Shown: in pieces, positions 15,783 to 24,806 of the stretch | How positions within the stretch are numbered: position 1 is the first letter of the stretch | Layout of the letters: each line of letters begins with the position of its first letter | NCBI GenBank assembly: GCA_944390275.1 | Contig: CALXPL010000003.1 | Coordinates: 144,373-208,372, forward strand | Source: an uncultured Alphaproteobacteria bacterium | GTDB lineage: Bacteria > Pseudomonadota > Alphaproteobacteria > RF32 > CAG-239 | DNA length: 64,000 bases | Direction: 5' to 3' | Notes under the pieces: model-generated | What the model saw: only the letters and a program-made list of their open reading frames with translations | Databases searched by the model: none | What the model was told of the DNA's origin: nothing | Translations under genes and position numbers: made by a program

Positions 15783-16730
15783 TTTTAATATGCCAATACC
15801 ATCATAAAATTTGATACCCTGTAAAAGAGCTTGTTTTACCTTGCGGCGTAAAGATGTATCTTCTGCATAATCGACAATATTTTCAGAAGTTGTGTTAAAT
15901 AGAAATTTTGTGATGGAAGATTCTTCTGTATATTTAACAATATCAAAAAGTTTACGAAAATATTTGATATTACTGTTTTCTTCTAAATAGGAATCAAGAT
16001 TTTGAGCTAATAGCCATGAATGAATAAAAAATTTTGGTTCTTTTTCTAATTCTTGAAAATAAAGATTTATATTCTTTTTGGCTATTTTTAAAGAATTTGA
16101 AACAGCGTCTTTATTTAATTTCTCACCTCTGAAAATGTGAATGCCTATACAAAATTTTTGTTTCATTTCTAAATTTGGAATTTGATATTCATATTTTTTC
16201 AATTCATATTGCAAGCGTCCAAATTCTATAATGTTGGCGTTTATGAAAAAGCTCCCCCATAATAATTGAGAGATTTCCACGCCATTTATCCGGTAGGTAT
16301 CCAAACTTATCGTGCAACATTCATATATTCTGTATTTATGTTTTTCTATTTGGAACTTATCAAAACCGCGTTTTTTCATATTTGTTATATGTCTTTGCAT
16401 AGCAGATAATAAAACAACGGCAGGAAACATATCTACAATCTCTCGTTTAAGGTTGCTTTTCCAACCGTATTTATCATTTGCAAATAAAAAAGTGTGTAAA
16501 GCATAAACGGCAATTTTGAAGTTATTATCTAAATGAAACTTTTGTAAGTATGTTTCAAACAAATTTATAAATTGTGAGTGTTTGCGTAAACCATAAAAAT
16601 CTAGTGCTTGGTTAAAATCAAGCTCATCAAACCATTTTATTGCTTCTTGGAAATTTATTTCTTTTTGCCGCAAAACTTCTGGTAGTTCTGAAAATCCAAA
16701 TTGTTTAAATGTTTTTTCTATATCAATCAT
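15780..16730 (-). CDS. Acyltransferase-domain protein (GNAT-like, DUF5596 type)
   Basis: This is a 316-residue soluble protein. The C-terminal half contains CIGIHIFRGEKLNKDAVSNS followed by a helix and NLYFQELEKEPKFFIHSWLL, then a terminal region rich in charged residues. This recalls the GNAT-like C-terminal domain with its partner N-terminal domain (DUF5596), annotated as acyltransferase-domain proteins in Firmicutes gut bacteria. The length fits that family. The substrate is unknown. The gene stands alone, with a weak AAGGA 12 bases before the ATG. The family call is from pattern memory and moderate in strength. Confidence 0.55.
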   Translation of the reverse strand: MIDIEKTFKQFGFSELPEVLRQKEINFQEAIKWFDELDFNQALDFYGLRKHSQFINLFETYLQKFHLDNNFKIAVYALHTFLFANDKYGWKSNLKREIVDMFPAVVLLSAMQRHITNMKKRGFDKFQIEKHKYRIYECCTISLDTYRINGVEISQLLWGSFFINANIIEFGRLQYELKKYEYQIPNLEMKQKFCIGIHIFRGEKLNKDAVSNSLKIAKKNINLYFQELEKEPKFFIHSWLLAQNLDSYLEENSNIKYFRKLFDIVKYTEESSITKFLFNTTSENIVDYAEDTSLRRKVKQALLQGIKFYDGIGILK

Positions 16731-16800
16731 AATGAAGAAGTGTCCTTAATAAACTTTATGCCAATTATATCTCACTTTCATTTAATTTATAATTAATACA

Positions 16801-16842
16801 AAAAAACTCTCGAAAATTGTATTACAATTTTTGAGAGTTTTG
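16801..16842. terminator. Hairpin with A/T tracts near the divergent 16731-17046 gap
   Basis: AAAACTCTCGAAAATTGTA and TACAATTTTTGAGAGTTTT pair almost fully. It lies upstream of both neighbouring genes, so it does not obviously end either; it may mark a lost gene. The rest of this 316-base gap holds the second 60-bp repeat and a likely promoter. Confidence 0.6.
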
Positions 16843-16886
16843 CCTAAGATATTAATATTTATCGACTTTAAACTAATTATTTTTTT

Positions 16887-16946
16887 GTTTGACATAATGA
16901 TAATTTATTTAAGTTTGTCTTAACACATCTTATTTACGTTTTCAAG
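16887..16946 (+). repeat. 60-bp intergenic repeat, copy 2
   Basis: It is the same length and orientation as the copy at 15145-15204, with the first 21 bases identical. It lies about 100 bases upstream of the next gene, the same relation as for copy 1. Confidence 0.7.
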
Positions 16947-17046
16947 CTCTTTCATTCTGTAGAATTCTTTTCGGGAAGGTGTTTTTTCTTTGACTTTTTA
17001 TCCGAAAATATTATGCTTTATTTATTGTTTTTTATAGGGGTTGGAT

Positions 17047-17565
17047 ATGGTTTATCAACTTGATGTTACGGATTTAGTCGCTTATGCCAAAAAAAGAAAT
17101 TTTATGCTCTTTCCTTTGTTGCTTTTTTTGTTGGAAAAATCTTTGCGTTTTGTTTTGAAAAAAAAATCGTTCCTGCGTCCTTGTTACTCTTTTGTTGATG
17201 GCGATAATGTCGCTTGGTTAAATACACAAATAATGGAAAATTTTGAAGATTTTTTTTATAATTATGTTACCGATTTGCATAAGTTTTCTCTGAATCCTCA
17301 AAATGCTTTGCCTCGCACTTCTTCTGATAATGATGATATTTTTTATGTCTCTTGTTTGGAGGCTTATGAACGTGATAATGTTTTACCAGATGATTTTTCC
17401 GGATGTGTTATTTCTTTAGGTAAACTTATGGTATCTGATAATAATCGCTCTCTTATTCCGCTTTCTTTATTTCATCTTTCTCTTGCTGATGATTATTTTT
17501 CTGTTTTGCAAAATTTGTGTTCCCGTTATTCTGAGGAGATGTCTTTTGAAACTCAAGACTTATGA
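17047..17565 (+). CDS. Degenerate CatA-like acetyltransferase-fold protein
   Basis: The start is ATG 17047, with AGGGG six bases upstream. The 172-residue product parallels chloramphenicol acetyltransferase: VYQLDVTDLVAYAKKRNF corresponds to the QLDIT helix, DIFYVSCLEAY to the strand before the active site, and VISLGKLMVSDNNRSLIPLS to the TLGKY strand pair. Where CAT has HHxxxDG, this protein has FHLSLADD, so the spacing and the catalytic surroundings differ. About 35 N-terminal residues of CAT are also missing. It is probably not a working acetyltransferase. It overlaps the Rsm22-type gene by 20 bases, implying translational coupling. Confidence 0.55.
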   Translation: MVYQLDVTDLVAYAKKRNFMLFPLLLFLLEKSLRFVLKKKSFLRPCYSFVDGDNVAWLNTQIMENFEDFFYNYVTDLHKFSLNPQNALPRTSSDNDDIFYVSCLEAYERDNVLPDDFSGCVISLGKLMVSDNNRSLIPLSLFHLSLADDYFSVLQNLCSRYSEEMSFETQDL

Positions 17566-18532
17566 TTTGCCTTCCGATGTGCTTAAAATGATTGAAGAAA
17601 ATTTGCAAGGTAAAAAACTTGCTGATTTATCTCAAAATTCTACTGATTTGAGTCGTCGTTATCGTTGTGAATCCGGAACTGGAAAATCTTTATTGTCTCG
17701 CGAAAATGAGGCTTGGGTTTATGCCGCTGTGCGTATGCCCGCAACCTTTGCTGCCGTAACCAAAGCTCTCAATGAAACATTGGATAATCTTTCGTCTTTT
17801 CCTAAATCTGTTCTTGATGTCGGAGCCGGTACCGGTGCCGCGGCTTGGGCTGTCGATGCCTTGTTGAATCTCTCTCATATAACTTGTTGGGAACGTGAAA
17901 AAGCTATGGCCAATGTTGGGCAAACTTTAATGAAAAATTCTTCTTCCGTTGTGTTGCAAAATGCTCTTTGGAAGAATATTGATATAACTACTGTGGATGA
18001 AACCCAATGCGAAAAATTTGATTTAATTCTTGTATCTTATTGTTTGAATGAACTTTACGAACAAACAAGGCTTCAAGTTATTTCTCGTTTGTGGAATATG
18101 ACGCAGAAAGTTTTGCTCGTTATTGAACCGGGGACATCCGTCGGTTATCAAAATTTAATGCAAATTCGCAATGATTTGATTGATAAAGGTGCCTTTATTG
18201 CGGCTCCGTGCCCTCACAATCTTGCTTGTCCTTTAAAGCAAGACGATTGGTGTCATTTTTCGGCACGGCTGAATCGTACGAAACTGCATAAAAATATTAA
18301 AAATGCTTCTATGGGGCGTGAAGATGAAAAGTTTTGTTATATGGCTTTTACTAAGGAAAAAATACTTGCTCCTTGTTCGCGCATTATTCGACCGCCTCGC
18401 TTGGAAAAATATGGTCTTATGTTGCAACTTTGTGCAAAAAACGGTTTGAAAAATCTTCTTATTCCTAAAAAAAGCGATGATTATGCTCAGGCTCGCAAAA
18501 AAGAATGGGGAAATGTTTGGAATGATGAGTAA
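17546..18532 (+). CDS. Rsm22-family ribosome-associated methyltransferase
   Basis: The likely start is TTG 17546, with GAGGAG seven bases upstream inside the preceding gene; earlier in-frame codons give unrelated sequence. The product has 328 residues. SVLDVGAGTGAAAWAV is the S-adenosylmethionine-binding motif. CPHNLACPLKQDDWCHF carries the conserved Cys/His set of the Rsm22 / METTL17 family, which can bind a metal cluster. Family members associate with the small ribosomal subunit in mitochondria and alphaproteobacteria and are needed for its assembly or rRNA modification. It is coupled to the CatA-like gene and is followed by a DUF805 gene 62 bases downstream. Confidence 0.85.
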   Translation: MKLKTYDLPSDVLKMIEENLQGKKLADLSQNSTDLSRRYRCESGTGKSLLSRENEAWVYAAVRMPATFAAVTKALNETLDNLSSFPKSVLDVGAGTGAAAWAVDALLNLSHITCWEREKAMANVGQTLMKNSSSVVLQNALWKNIDITTVDETQCEKFDLILVSYCLNELYEQTRLQVISRLWNMTQKVLLVIEPGTSVGYQNLMQIRNDLIDKGAFIAAPCPHNLACPLKQDDWCHFSARLNRTKLHKNIKNASMGREDEKFCYMAFTKEKILAPCSRIIRPPRLEKYGLMLQLCAKNGLKNLLIPKKSDDYAQARKKEWGNVWNDE

Positions 18533-18594
18533 ATATCTTTTGCATCTTTGTTATTTTTTTAGTACCCTTGTGTTGTATTTTAATGGAGGTGTCT

Positions 18595-19632
18595 ATGTTT
18601 AAAAATCTTGCTCTGCTTTTCTTTTCTTATGAGGGAAGAATCAGTCGCTTAGCTTACCTTGGCGGTTTTTTGTTTTCTAATCTGATTCTTTTCCTTTTGT
18701 TTGCTTTTAATTGGAATATCGTTTTCTTTTTTGCGCTTTTCTTATATCTTTATATCCTTTTTGCTTTGGTGCAAAAAAGAGCGCGCGATTGTGGACGGTC
18801 GGCAACTCCTTTTGTCAGTATTTTGTTGTTGTCTTTTGTCTTTAGCCAATTGACGTTTGCTTTGAATTGGCAAGGTTATACATCATTTATGTTATTTCTA
18901 AATCTCTTTTTTGCCTTTTGTGGCTTATGTGTTAATTTATTTTTGATTTTTGCTCCGCGCGTCGATAATCCTGATTTGCTTCAAAAATCATGTTTGTTGA
19001 AAAAGCCGTTGCTCTTGGTTTTGGCTTTGTTGTGCTACACGTTTTTCTTGGCTTTTCTTTTGCAAAATCAAACACAGAATTTTGACGTTTTATCACAAGA
19101 AAACGGCGTCGTTTTCCAAAAAAATGATGCTGAACCTGAAGCGACTTTACCGATTCAAAATCAAAATAATTCAATCTCCTTAGAAAAAAATCAAGATAAT
19201 ATTCTTGCTGTTTGGAGTTTGATTTATCGTCATCAAAAAGTTTATGAAACGGTATGCCTTGGTTATGGTTATACGATGACATCTTATCCTCAGAAGTTTT
19301 CCGAGAAATTTAAAGATGGAATTGCCGCTACGCAAGCAGCTTTTGATGAACTTAATCTCGGGGTATCTCTTGAGGAATATTTCAAACCTTTTGCTGCTGA
19401 TTTTGCTCAAGAATCGGTTAAAAATGAGTTGAATAATTTACGGAAATCTTTGATTGTAAAAAATCATGCTCAACAAATGAATGTTAATCCTGAAACTTTA
19501 TCTTGGAATGAAGCATGGGATAATGAGTTAACTATGTCTGATGCTTGTCGTTCTTTTGATGAAAATGCCGATGAATGGCTCCAAAAATTGCCTCCGGCCT
19601 ATGATATTATTAATTCTTTTGTGATGAATTAA
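18595..19632 (+). CDS. DUF805 membrane protein with C-terminal soluble domain
   Basis: The start is ATG 18595, preceded by TGGAGGTGTCT. Residues 1-125 are a DUF805 domain (SYEGRISRLAYLGGFLF, then several membrane segments and QKRARDCGRS). A further membrane segment (LLLVLALLCYTFFLAFLLQ) leads to a periplasmic or cytoplasmic domain of about 180 residues with an Asn/Gln-rich linker. That domain includes YETVCLGYGYTMTSYPQKF and ends DIINSFVMN; I do not recognise it. This architecture differs from the DUF805 protein at 7937-8686, which puts its extra domain at the N terminus. Confidence 0.8.
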   Translation: MFKNLALLFFSYEGRISRLAYLGGFLFSNLILFLLFAFNWNIVFFFALFLYLYILFALVQKRARDCGRSATPFVSILLLSFVFSQLTFALNWQGYTSFMLFLNLFFAFCGLCVNLFLIFAPRVDNPDLLQKSCLLKKPLLLVLALLCYTFFLAFLLQNQTQNFDVLSQENGVVFQKNDAEPEATLPIQNQNNSISLEKNQDNILAVWSLIYRHQKVYETVCLGYGYTMTSYPQKFSEKFKDGIAATQAAFDELNLGVSLEEYFKPFAADFAQESVKNELNNLRKSLIVKNHAQQMNVNPETLSWNEAWDNELTMSDACRSFDENADEWLQKLPPAYDIINSFVMN

Positions 19633-19641
19633 TTGTAAAAT

Positions 19642-19686
19642 AAAACTCCGTAAGTCATTCTTATTTCATAATTTACGGAGTTTTTT
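19642..19686. terminator. Bidirectional terminator between convergent genes
   Basis: AAAACTCCGTAA and TTACGGAGTTTTTT form a 12-bp stem with T and A tracts, placed between the DUF805 gene and the minus-strand gene at 19701. Confidence 0.9.
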
Positions 19687-19700
19687 ATTTCTGTTGTTTT

Positions 19701-21740
19701 TTAACGTTCTTGCGAATTTTGGATTATTTGCTGTTGTTGTTGCTGTGGGGTGGAATTGTCTAAACCGCTGAATTTCATACTGCGGTTAATGCGGGCAAAA
19801 TACATTTTTTTGATGCCTTTTTGTTCCAGTTCTCCGGCAATTCTATCCATTTTTGCATTTGCGTTGTCAATTTCATCTTTGACTGTATCATCTTTTTCTT
19901 TTGCCGATGTATAGCGTTGTGTTTCGCGAGCTAAGTCTTCGGCGGCTTGTTTTTGTTGTAATGGTAATACCGCTTCAAACATTAAACCTAAATCATTCTT
20001 ATTTAATTTATTCATCGGTTGGTCGGAAGGTAGCGGTTTGCCGCTTTCGGCAAATTTGGCTTGAATGGCTTGAATTTCTTCTGCCGTGAACAGATTATTT
20101 TGCGGGTTTAAAACCTCGGCAAGGGTGATTGATCCGGGGTCGTCTCTTTCCATGCCGCCTCTGTATGCTTCAAAAATTTTCTCCATGGTATTAACCGCTC
20201 CGATGGCATTTTCAGCTTTGCGGCTGCGTTTTTCTCTTTCGATAATACCCTTAAAGACATCATCATAGGCGGTCTTAAATGGGTTAAATTTGAAATCCCC
20301 TTCCAATTCTTTGATGTATCCGGCTGAACGGTCATCTTCAAAAGATTTGCCGCTGTTGCGTATGTTTTTGCGCATTTGCTTTGCTAAACGCCATTTATAA
20401 GTTTGTAGTTCACTGTCCGAAAGTTTTTTAGCGGCTTCGGCTATCATTTCTTGCGCATGTTTTTCATTAATTCCTATGCCGACAGGAACAATACCTAAGC
20501 GAGCACAACGCGTTCTAAATGTTCCGGCATCATCATCGCTCATATCATTAAATTTGATATGGGTTGCTCCGCGGTCTTTGTGTAAAGTGATTAATTTATC
20601 GGCAAGTGCGTTGCCTATCGGTTTGCCGTTAGGCATGGAATAACCAAGTTCTATTTTGCCGTTTTCTTTTTCTTTTGCCCAGATGACAAATTGGTTCTTT
20701 ACGGCAACAGTTCCGTCTTTGCCTCGTTTGCCATCGTTATCATAGTTATCGGGATTTTGGGTATCATAAACGTACCATTTGTCATAACCGCCTTGTTTTA
20801 CATGGAAATAGCTTAACCCTCCGATTTTTCCCATATTGCGTTGTAATATGTCAAATTCAACTTTATGTTTGAATTCTTTATAATCATATGCATATTGCGG
20901 GGCGGGGGCTGCTTGGGGGAGTTGAGCCGTTGAAGCCGGTGCAAATTCGGGATTGATTCCGGGGATGATGGGGGCTTCTGAATTTCCTGCGGTGTTTTGC
21001 GCATTGTTGGGTGCTTGATTCGAGTTCGATTGCTCCGCTTCACCGTTTGCGCTTGCTTCGTTGCCGCCGCTCATAAATACCGGTTGACCGTCTCGTGTAT
21101 AGTTCTCGTCATCTTGATGATTTCTTTCATCTATGGCGGTTTGCATATTATCTTTGAGTTGCTTATCCAGTTCGTCAGGAAGCTGAATGTTTTTTATACC
21201 CATTTTATCAAGTATTTCTAACATTTCTTTGAGTTGATCATTGCTGACGTTAACGTTATCTAGCGTAATGCGGCCGTCATGAATGGAAAAACTGAAAGGG
21301 CTCGGACGCATGACATCAAGAACAAGTTGCAATTTCCCGTTTTCATCGGTGGAAATTTTAGCTTCTTTTATGCTGTCATCTTTGGCGATAGAATCTTTGG
21401 CATTGTAGAGATTGGTGTAACTTGTTGCATCTTTGTTGTAGATGTTAATTTGCTCATTTATTACAGCTAACTTGTGTTTTACGGCAAGTTTTTTTTTGGA
21501 GCTAATATTGTAAGTTTGTGTGAGCTTTCTTTTTTCTTCATTTGAAGAGGTTGATTGAATTTGATTGGCAATGTTTTGGCATTCGACTTCAAGTTTGGCA
21601 AATTCGTCTTCTAAGGCTTTGCGTTCGCGGTTGAGGTTCCTTAAAACATCGGCGTTGGTTAAATCTGATGAAAGACGATTGCTATCATTGAGATTGTTAA
21701 AATCCGTAAAAGTAAAAGTTCTGTTTTTGTCGTCTGCCAT
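19701..21740 (-). CDS. Large unknown coiled-coil protein, possibly with an LPD-like central domain
   Basis: This is a 679-residue hydrophilic protein without a signal peptide. Residues 35-115 are a coiled coil (RERKALEDEFAKLEVECQN onward). Residues 215-290 are a low-complexity Asn/Ala/Pro linker. A folded central domain follows (EFDILQRNMGKIGGLSYFHV to LITLHKDRGATHIKFNDMSD). The motif of an alternating strand, a THIKF strand and LGIVPVGIGINEKH recalls the large polyvalent-protein-associated (LPD) domains found in mobile-element proteins; this resemblance is tentative. The C terminus is Gln-rich. It is transcribed alone and divergently from the first cysteine-rich gene. Its function is unknown. 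Confidence 0.72.
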   Translation of the reverse strand: MADDKNRTFTFTDFNNLNDSNRLSSDLTNADVLRNLNRERKALEDEFAKLEVECQNIANQIQSTSSNEEKRKLTQTYNISSKKKLAVKHKLAVINEQINIYNKDATSYTNLYNAKDSIAKDDSIKEAKISTDENGKLQLVLDVMRPSPFSFSIHDGRITLDNVNVSNDQLKEMLEILDKMGIKNIQLPDELDKQLKDNMQTAIDERNHQDDENYTRDGQPVFMSGGNEASANGEAEQSNSNQAPNNAQNTAGNSEAPIIPGINPEFAPASTAQLPQAAPAPQYAYDYKEFKHKVEFDILQRNMGKIGGLSYFHVKQGGYDKWYVYDTQNPDNYDNDGKRGKDGTVAVKNQFVIWAKEKENGKIELGYSMPNGKPIGNALADKLITLHKDRGATHIKFNDMSDDDAGTFRTRCARLGIVPVGIGINEKHAQEMIAEAAKKLSDSELQTYKWRLAKQMRKNIRNSGKSFEDDRSAGYIKELEGDFKFNPFKTAYDDVFKGIIEREKRSRKAENAIGAVNTMEKIFEAYRGGMERDDPGSITLAEVLNPQNNLFTAEEIQAIQAKFAESGKPLPSDQPMNKLNKNDLGLMFEAVLPLQQKQAAEDLARETQRYTSAKEKDDTVKDEIDNANAKMDRIAGELEQKGIKKMYFARINRSMKFSGLDNSTPQQQQQQIIQNSQER

Positions 21741-21894
21741 AATTCAATCCTTTGTAAAACTCTTTAATTTATAGATATAATACCTCAATTTTTTTATAAA
21801 AACAATAACTTTTTGTCAAAAATGTCAAAATTAACATTAGTGTAGCAAATTATAAATGAAATTTACTAAATAAATATAAATACTTTGTCGATTT

Positions 21895-22253
21895 TCTCCT
21901 TTATTAACAAAATTAGTATTTACATGTTGCAACAAATATGATAGAGTAGAGTCGTGATGATAAGTAGGGAGGATGTTATGATGAGTATGTCGAAAACACT
22001 ATTGCTGTCCACGGTTGCTCTGACTGTCGGCAGTTGCTTTTCCTATTCAGCTTTTGCCTCTGTGCAAGGCTTTTCAAATATCCTAAAGTCTGGTATTCCC
22101 GCTCACACACCTATCACACCACAATACCACACTCGAGAAATACCAAACTTATCATCACGAATTTTTGATGAAATTTCAAACACAGGAAGACAAGTCGTTT
22201 CGGTATGTTTTATAACCGATGCGGGAAATTGCTCGGGGGATAAATTCGGTAAT
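21895..22253 (+). repeat. 359-bp conserved promoter/leader/N-terminal block, copy 1
   Basis: This block spans the promoter region, Shine-Dalgarno and the first part of the cysteine-rich gene. It matches 36028-36386 (opposite strand) without any length change and with few substitutions. Downstream of it the two genes diverge. Both copies contain TTTACA, 17 bases, then TAGAGT, a plausible sigma-70 promoter, and share the leader AGAGTCGTGATGATAAGTAG. Confidence 0.85.
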
Positions 22254-23435
22254 ATTGAAAGTCCGACCGGAGGAGGAAGCGGTGGCGGAACGCCGAATGG
22301 AAACGGCGGAGATACATCTAGTGGAAATAGTGGGGAAAACGCTAATGATAATATTCCCGAATATGATACCATACCCGAACAATGTCGTAATGCCGGTTAT
22401 ACGATAACCTCCTGTCCGGCGGGTGCTCATCTTGAAAATCCCTGTCCTTCCGATAATTTTTATTATCAACGTTGTGATTGCAATGCAAATTTAACACAGG
22501 TTTGTACCAAACCTTATTATGGTGTTGGTGTATCTTGCGGTGGTAAGTATGCTTCTTGTCAACGCGACGATGATAAAGCGTGTCGCGGAGATGGATATTC
22601 TCAAACGTCTGTTTGTTCTTCCGTTCAAACTCCGAATAAAGTTTGCCCTTATAATTCTTCATATCATGACAAATGTGTTTGTAAAAGCACTCTGGTTCGT
22701 TGTACATCTCCTCAAAGCGGTGTCGGCGAAAGTTGTGATGGAAAATATGCTTCCTGTAAGTGTCCTGATAATTTTAAACCTTGTGATTGCGGCGGAGCCG
22801 TGGGCGCAACGTCTTGTACCATCAACGGTAAAACAACTTATTCAAGTTGCAAATCTTGTTGCGAAACATCTTGTCCGAGTGGTTATTCCTATTCTATAAT
22901 TCCTGAGGGATATGTACAAGATGGAGACGCTTGTAACCATTGCTCTCTTGGGTTGCGTTATAAAATTAAACCTAATCCTTGTACCGGTTTTCAAAAATGT
23001 CAATATGGTCCGACAAGCGATGCTCAATCTTGTTTGTCGGCTTCTACAAAACTTTACGATAAATGCCGACCTTGTGATAACTCCTGTCCAACAGGTACAA
23101 CTGAATCTAATCCGGGAGGATGTGGTGGTTCAACAACAAATGAATGTGGAACAAAAACTTGTTATTATCCTTATCAAGAGTGTTGTACTTGGATAACGTA
23201 TTGTGCCTCTTACTCATCCTATTCTTGTTGGTGCCGCGAAAATAGTGCAACAAGTTATACAATGTTTGCAACGGAATACTATTATAGCTGTGATAGAGAT
23301 GGTTCTTGCTGGCTTCATCATACTCAAGATTTTTCACAGGGACTTTATAGTTCTTCATCAAGTTGTCAATCTGCAGCTTCCTCATCTTGCCCTCCAGGAA
23401 GGAGTTGTAATTTTGAACATAGGGAATGTATTTAA
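21978..23435 (+). CDS. Secreted cysteine-rich repeat protein, paralogue 1
   Basis: The start is ATG 21978 (MMSMSKTLLL), five bases after GGGAGGA; earlier in-frame ATGs overlap the Shine-Dalgarno. The product has about 485 residues. A signal peptide ends near SYSAFAS. A conserved 75-residue region follows to GNCSGD, then a Gly/Asn-rich linker and about 350 residues very rich in Cys (CPSGYS, YDKC, SCPPG and similar pairs). The pattern suggests an extended, disulfide-linked surface or secreted protein. The module CPSGYSYSIIPEGYVQDG with KIKPNPCTGFQKC is also found in the paralogue at 34390-36303. The function is unknown; adhesion or host contact is a guess. Confidence 0.82.
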   Translation: MMSMSKTLLLSTVALTVGSCFSYSAFASVQGFSNILKSGIPAHTPITPQYHTREIPNLSSRIFDEISNTGRQVVSVCFITDAGNCSGDKFGNIESPTGGGSGGGTPNGNGGDTSSGNSGENANDNIPEYDTIPEQCRNAGYTITSCPAGAHLENPCPSDNFYYQRCDCNANLTQVCTKPYYGVGVSCGGKYASCQRDDDKACRGDGYSQTSVCSSVQTPNKVCPYNSSYHDKCVCKSTLVRCTSPQSGVGESCDGKYASCKCPDNFKPCDCGGAVGATSCTINGKTTYSSCKSCCETSCPSGYSYSIIPEGYVQDGDACNHCSLGLRYKIKPNPCTGFQKCQYGPTSDAQSCLSASTKLYDKCRPCDNSCPTGTTESNPGGCGGSTTNECGTKTCYYPYQECCTWITYCASYSSYSCWCRENSATSYTMFATEYYYSCDRDGSCWLHHTQDFSQGLYSSSSSCQSAASSSCPPGRSCNFEHRECI

Positions 23436-23483
23436 TATTGTTCATCTTTAATCTATGAAAAATTATGTTAATTCCTTAAAGAA

Positions 23484-23515
23484 AACCCCGTTTTAGTAAA
23501 ACTAAAACGGGGGTT
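23484..23515. terminator. Strong terminator between convergent genes
   Basis: AACCCCGTTTTAG and CTAAAACGGGGGTT form a 13-bp stem. It lies between the cysteine-rich gene and the end of pgk. Confidence 0.85.
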
Positions 23516-23530
23516 GAATCTACAGTTTTG

Positions 23531-24742
23531 TTATTTTTTCAAAACAACAACTCCGGGGAGTTCTTTCCCTTCCATCCATTCAAGGAAAGCTCCTCCGGCT
23601 GTTGAAATGTAGGAAAATTTATTTTCAACACCGGCATTAGCCAAAGCGGAAACCGTATCGCCGCCACCGGCAACCGTGGTGAGCTTACCTTCTTCGGTTA
23701 ATTTTGCGGCATATTGAGCAACTTTGTTGGTGGCATTATCAAAAGGTTTCATTTCAAAAACGCCAAGAGGACCGTTCCAAACCAATGTTTTGCATTCAGC
23801 GATTTTGGCATTAATGGCTTCAATTGATTTTTCTCCGACGTCTAACAAAGACCATCCTTCTGCCGGAATGTCAGAAAGTTCTACCGTTTTATGTTCAGCC
23901 ATTGGCTTAAATTCTTTAGAAACGACAACATCTTTCGGCAAGATGATTTCGCAGTTGTTGGCTTTGGCTGTGGTCATAATTTCTTTTGCGGTATCCAGCA
24001 TGTCCATTTGAACCAAAGAGTTGTTTTCATTGATGGTATCAATGCCGTTTGCTTTCATAAATGTATGAGCCATACCGCCGGAAATGACTAATTTATCAAC
24101 TTTTTTTACCAAATTGTTTAACAAGTCGAGTTTTGTTGAAACTTTTGAACCGCCGACAATAGCAATTAACGGACGTTGCGGAGCGTTTAAGCCTTTTGTC
24201 AAAGCATTAACTTCTTCTTCCATCAACAAGCCCATTGCTGCCGGACGTAATTTGGCTGCGGCTACCATAGAGGCATGAGCGCGGTGTGCCGTTGAGAAGG
24301 CATCAGATACATAAACATCAACCGGTGCTACCAATTCTTTGGCAAAGTTTTCATCGCCTTTTTTCTCTTCATTATAAAAACGGAGATTTTCAAGCAACAA
24401 AATTTCATCTTGGCTCATGTTCTTAACGGCATTAACAACTTTTTCACCAATGCAGTCATCAACAAAAACAACATGTTTGCCAAGTGCTTTTTCTAAATCT
24501 TTAACGATGTGGCTTAAAGAGTTTTTCATATCCCCTTTGCCTTCAGGACGGCCAAAGTGAGAGACAACAACAACTTTGGCACCTTGTGCCATTAAGGTTT
24601 TGATGGTTGGAACCGTGCGTACGATACGTGCGTCATTGGTTACATTAAAATTTTCATCCATAGGGACATTGAGGTCAGCACGTAACATAACGACTTTGCC
24701 GCTCAAATTGCCTAAATCTTTAATTGTTTTATATTCTGTCAT
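23531..24742 (-). CDS. pgk: Phosphoglycerate kinase
   Basis: At 403 residues this is full length. It carries MLRADLNVPMD (substrate loop), VVVSHFGRPEGK, LENLRFYNEEKKGD, VSDAFSTAHRAHAS, GGSKVSTKLDLL and the C-terminal nucleotide site with WNGPLGVFEM and GGGDTVSAL. It transfers phosphate from 1,3-bisphosphoglycerate to ADP in glycolysis and works in reverse in gluconeogenesis, in the cytoplasm. It follows gap on the same strand after 64 bases, the common gap-pgk arrangement. The DAFSTAHR motif has Ser where many enzymes have Gly, a known variation. Confidence 0.97.
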   Translation of the reverse strand: MTEYKTIKDLGNLSGKVVMLRADLNVPMDENFNVTNDARIVRTVPTIKTLMAQGAKVVVVSHFGRPEGKGDMKNSLSHIVKDLEKALGKHVVFVDDCIGEKVVNAVKNMSQDEILLLENLRFYNEEKKGDENFAKELVAPVDVYVSDAFSTAHRAHASMVAAAKLRPAAMGLLMEEEVNALTKGLNAPQRPLIAIVGGSKVSTKLDLLNNLVKKVDKLVISGGMAHTFMKANGIDTINENNSLVQMDMLDTAKEIMTTAKANNCEIILPKDVVVSKEFKPMAEHKTVELSDIPAEGWSLLDVGEKSIEAINAKIAECKTLVWNGPLGVFEMKPFDNATNKVAQYAAKLTEEGKLTTVAGGGDTVSALANAGVENKFSYISTAGGAFLEWMEGKELPGVVVLKK

Positions 24743-24769
24743 TAATTTTCACCTTACGATAAAAAACAT

Positions 24770-24793
24770 TACCCCCTTGAAAGACAAGGGGGT
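24770..24793 (-). terminator. Hairpin between gap and pgk
   Basis: TACCCCCTTG and CAAGGGGGTA form a stable stem with a short TAATGTTTTTT after it on the minus strand. It may partly end gap transcription or stabilise the gap message, letting gap be expressed more than pgk. Confidence 0.6.
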
Positions 24794-24806
24794 AAACGTA
24801 AAATCA

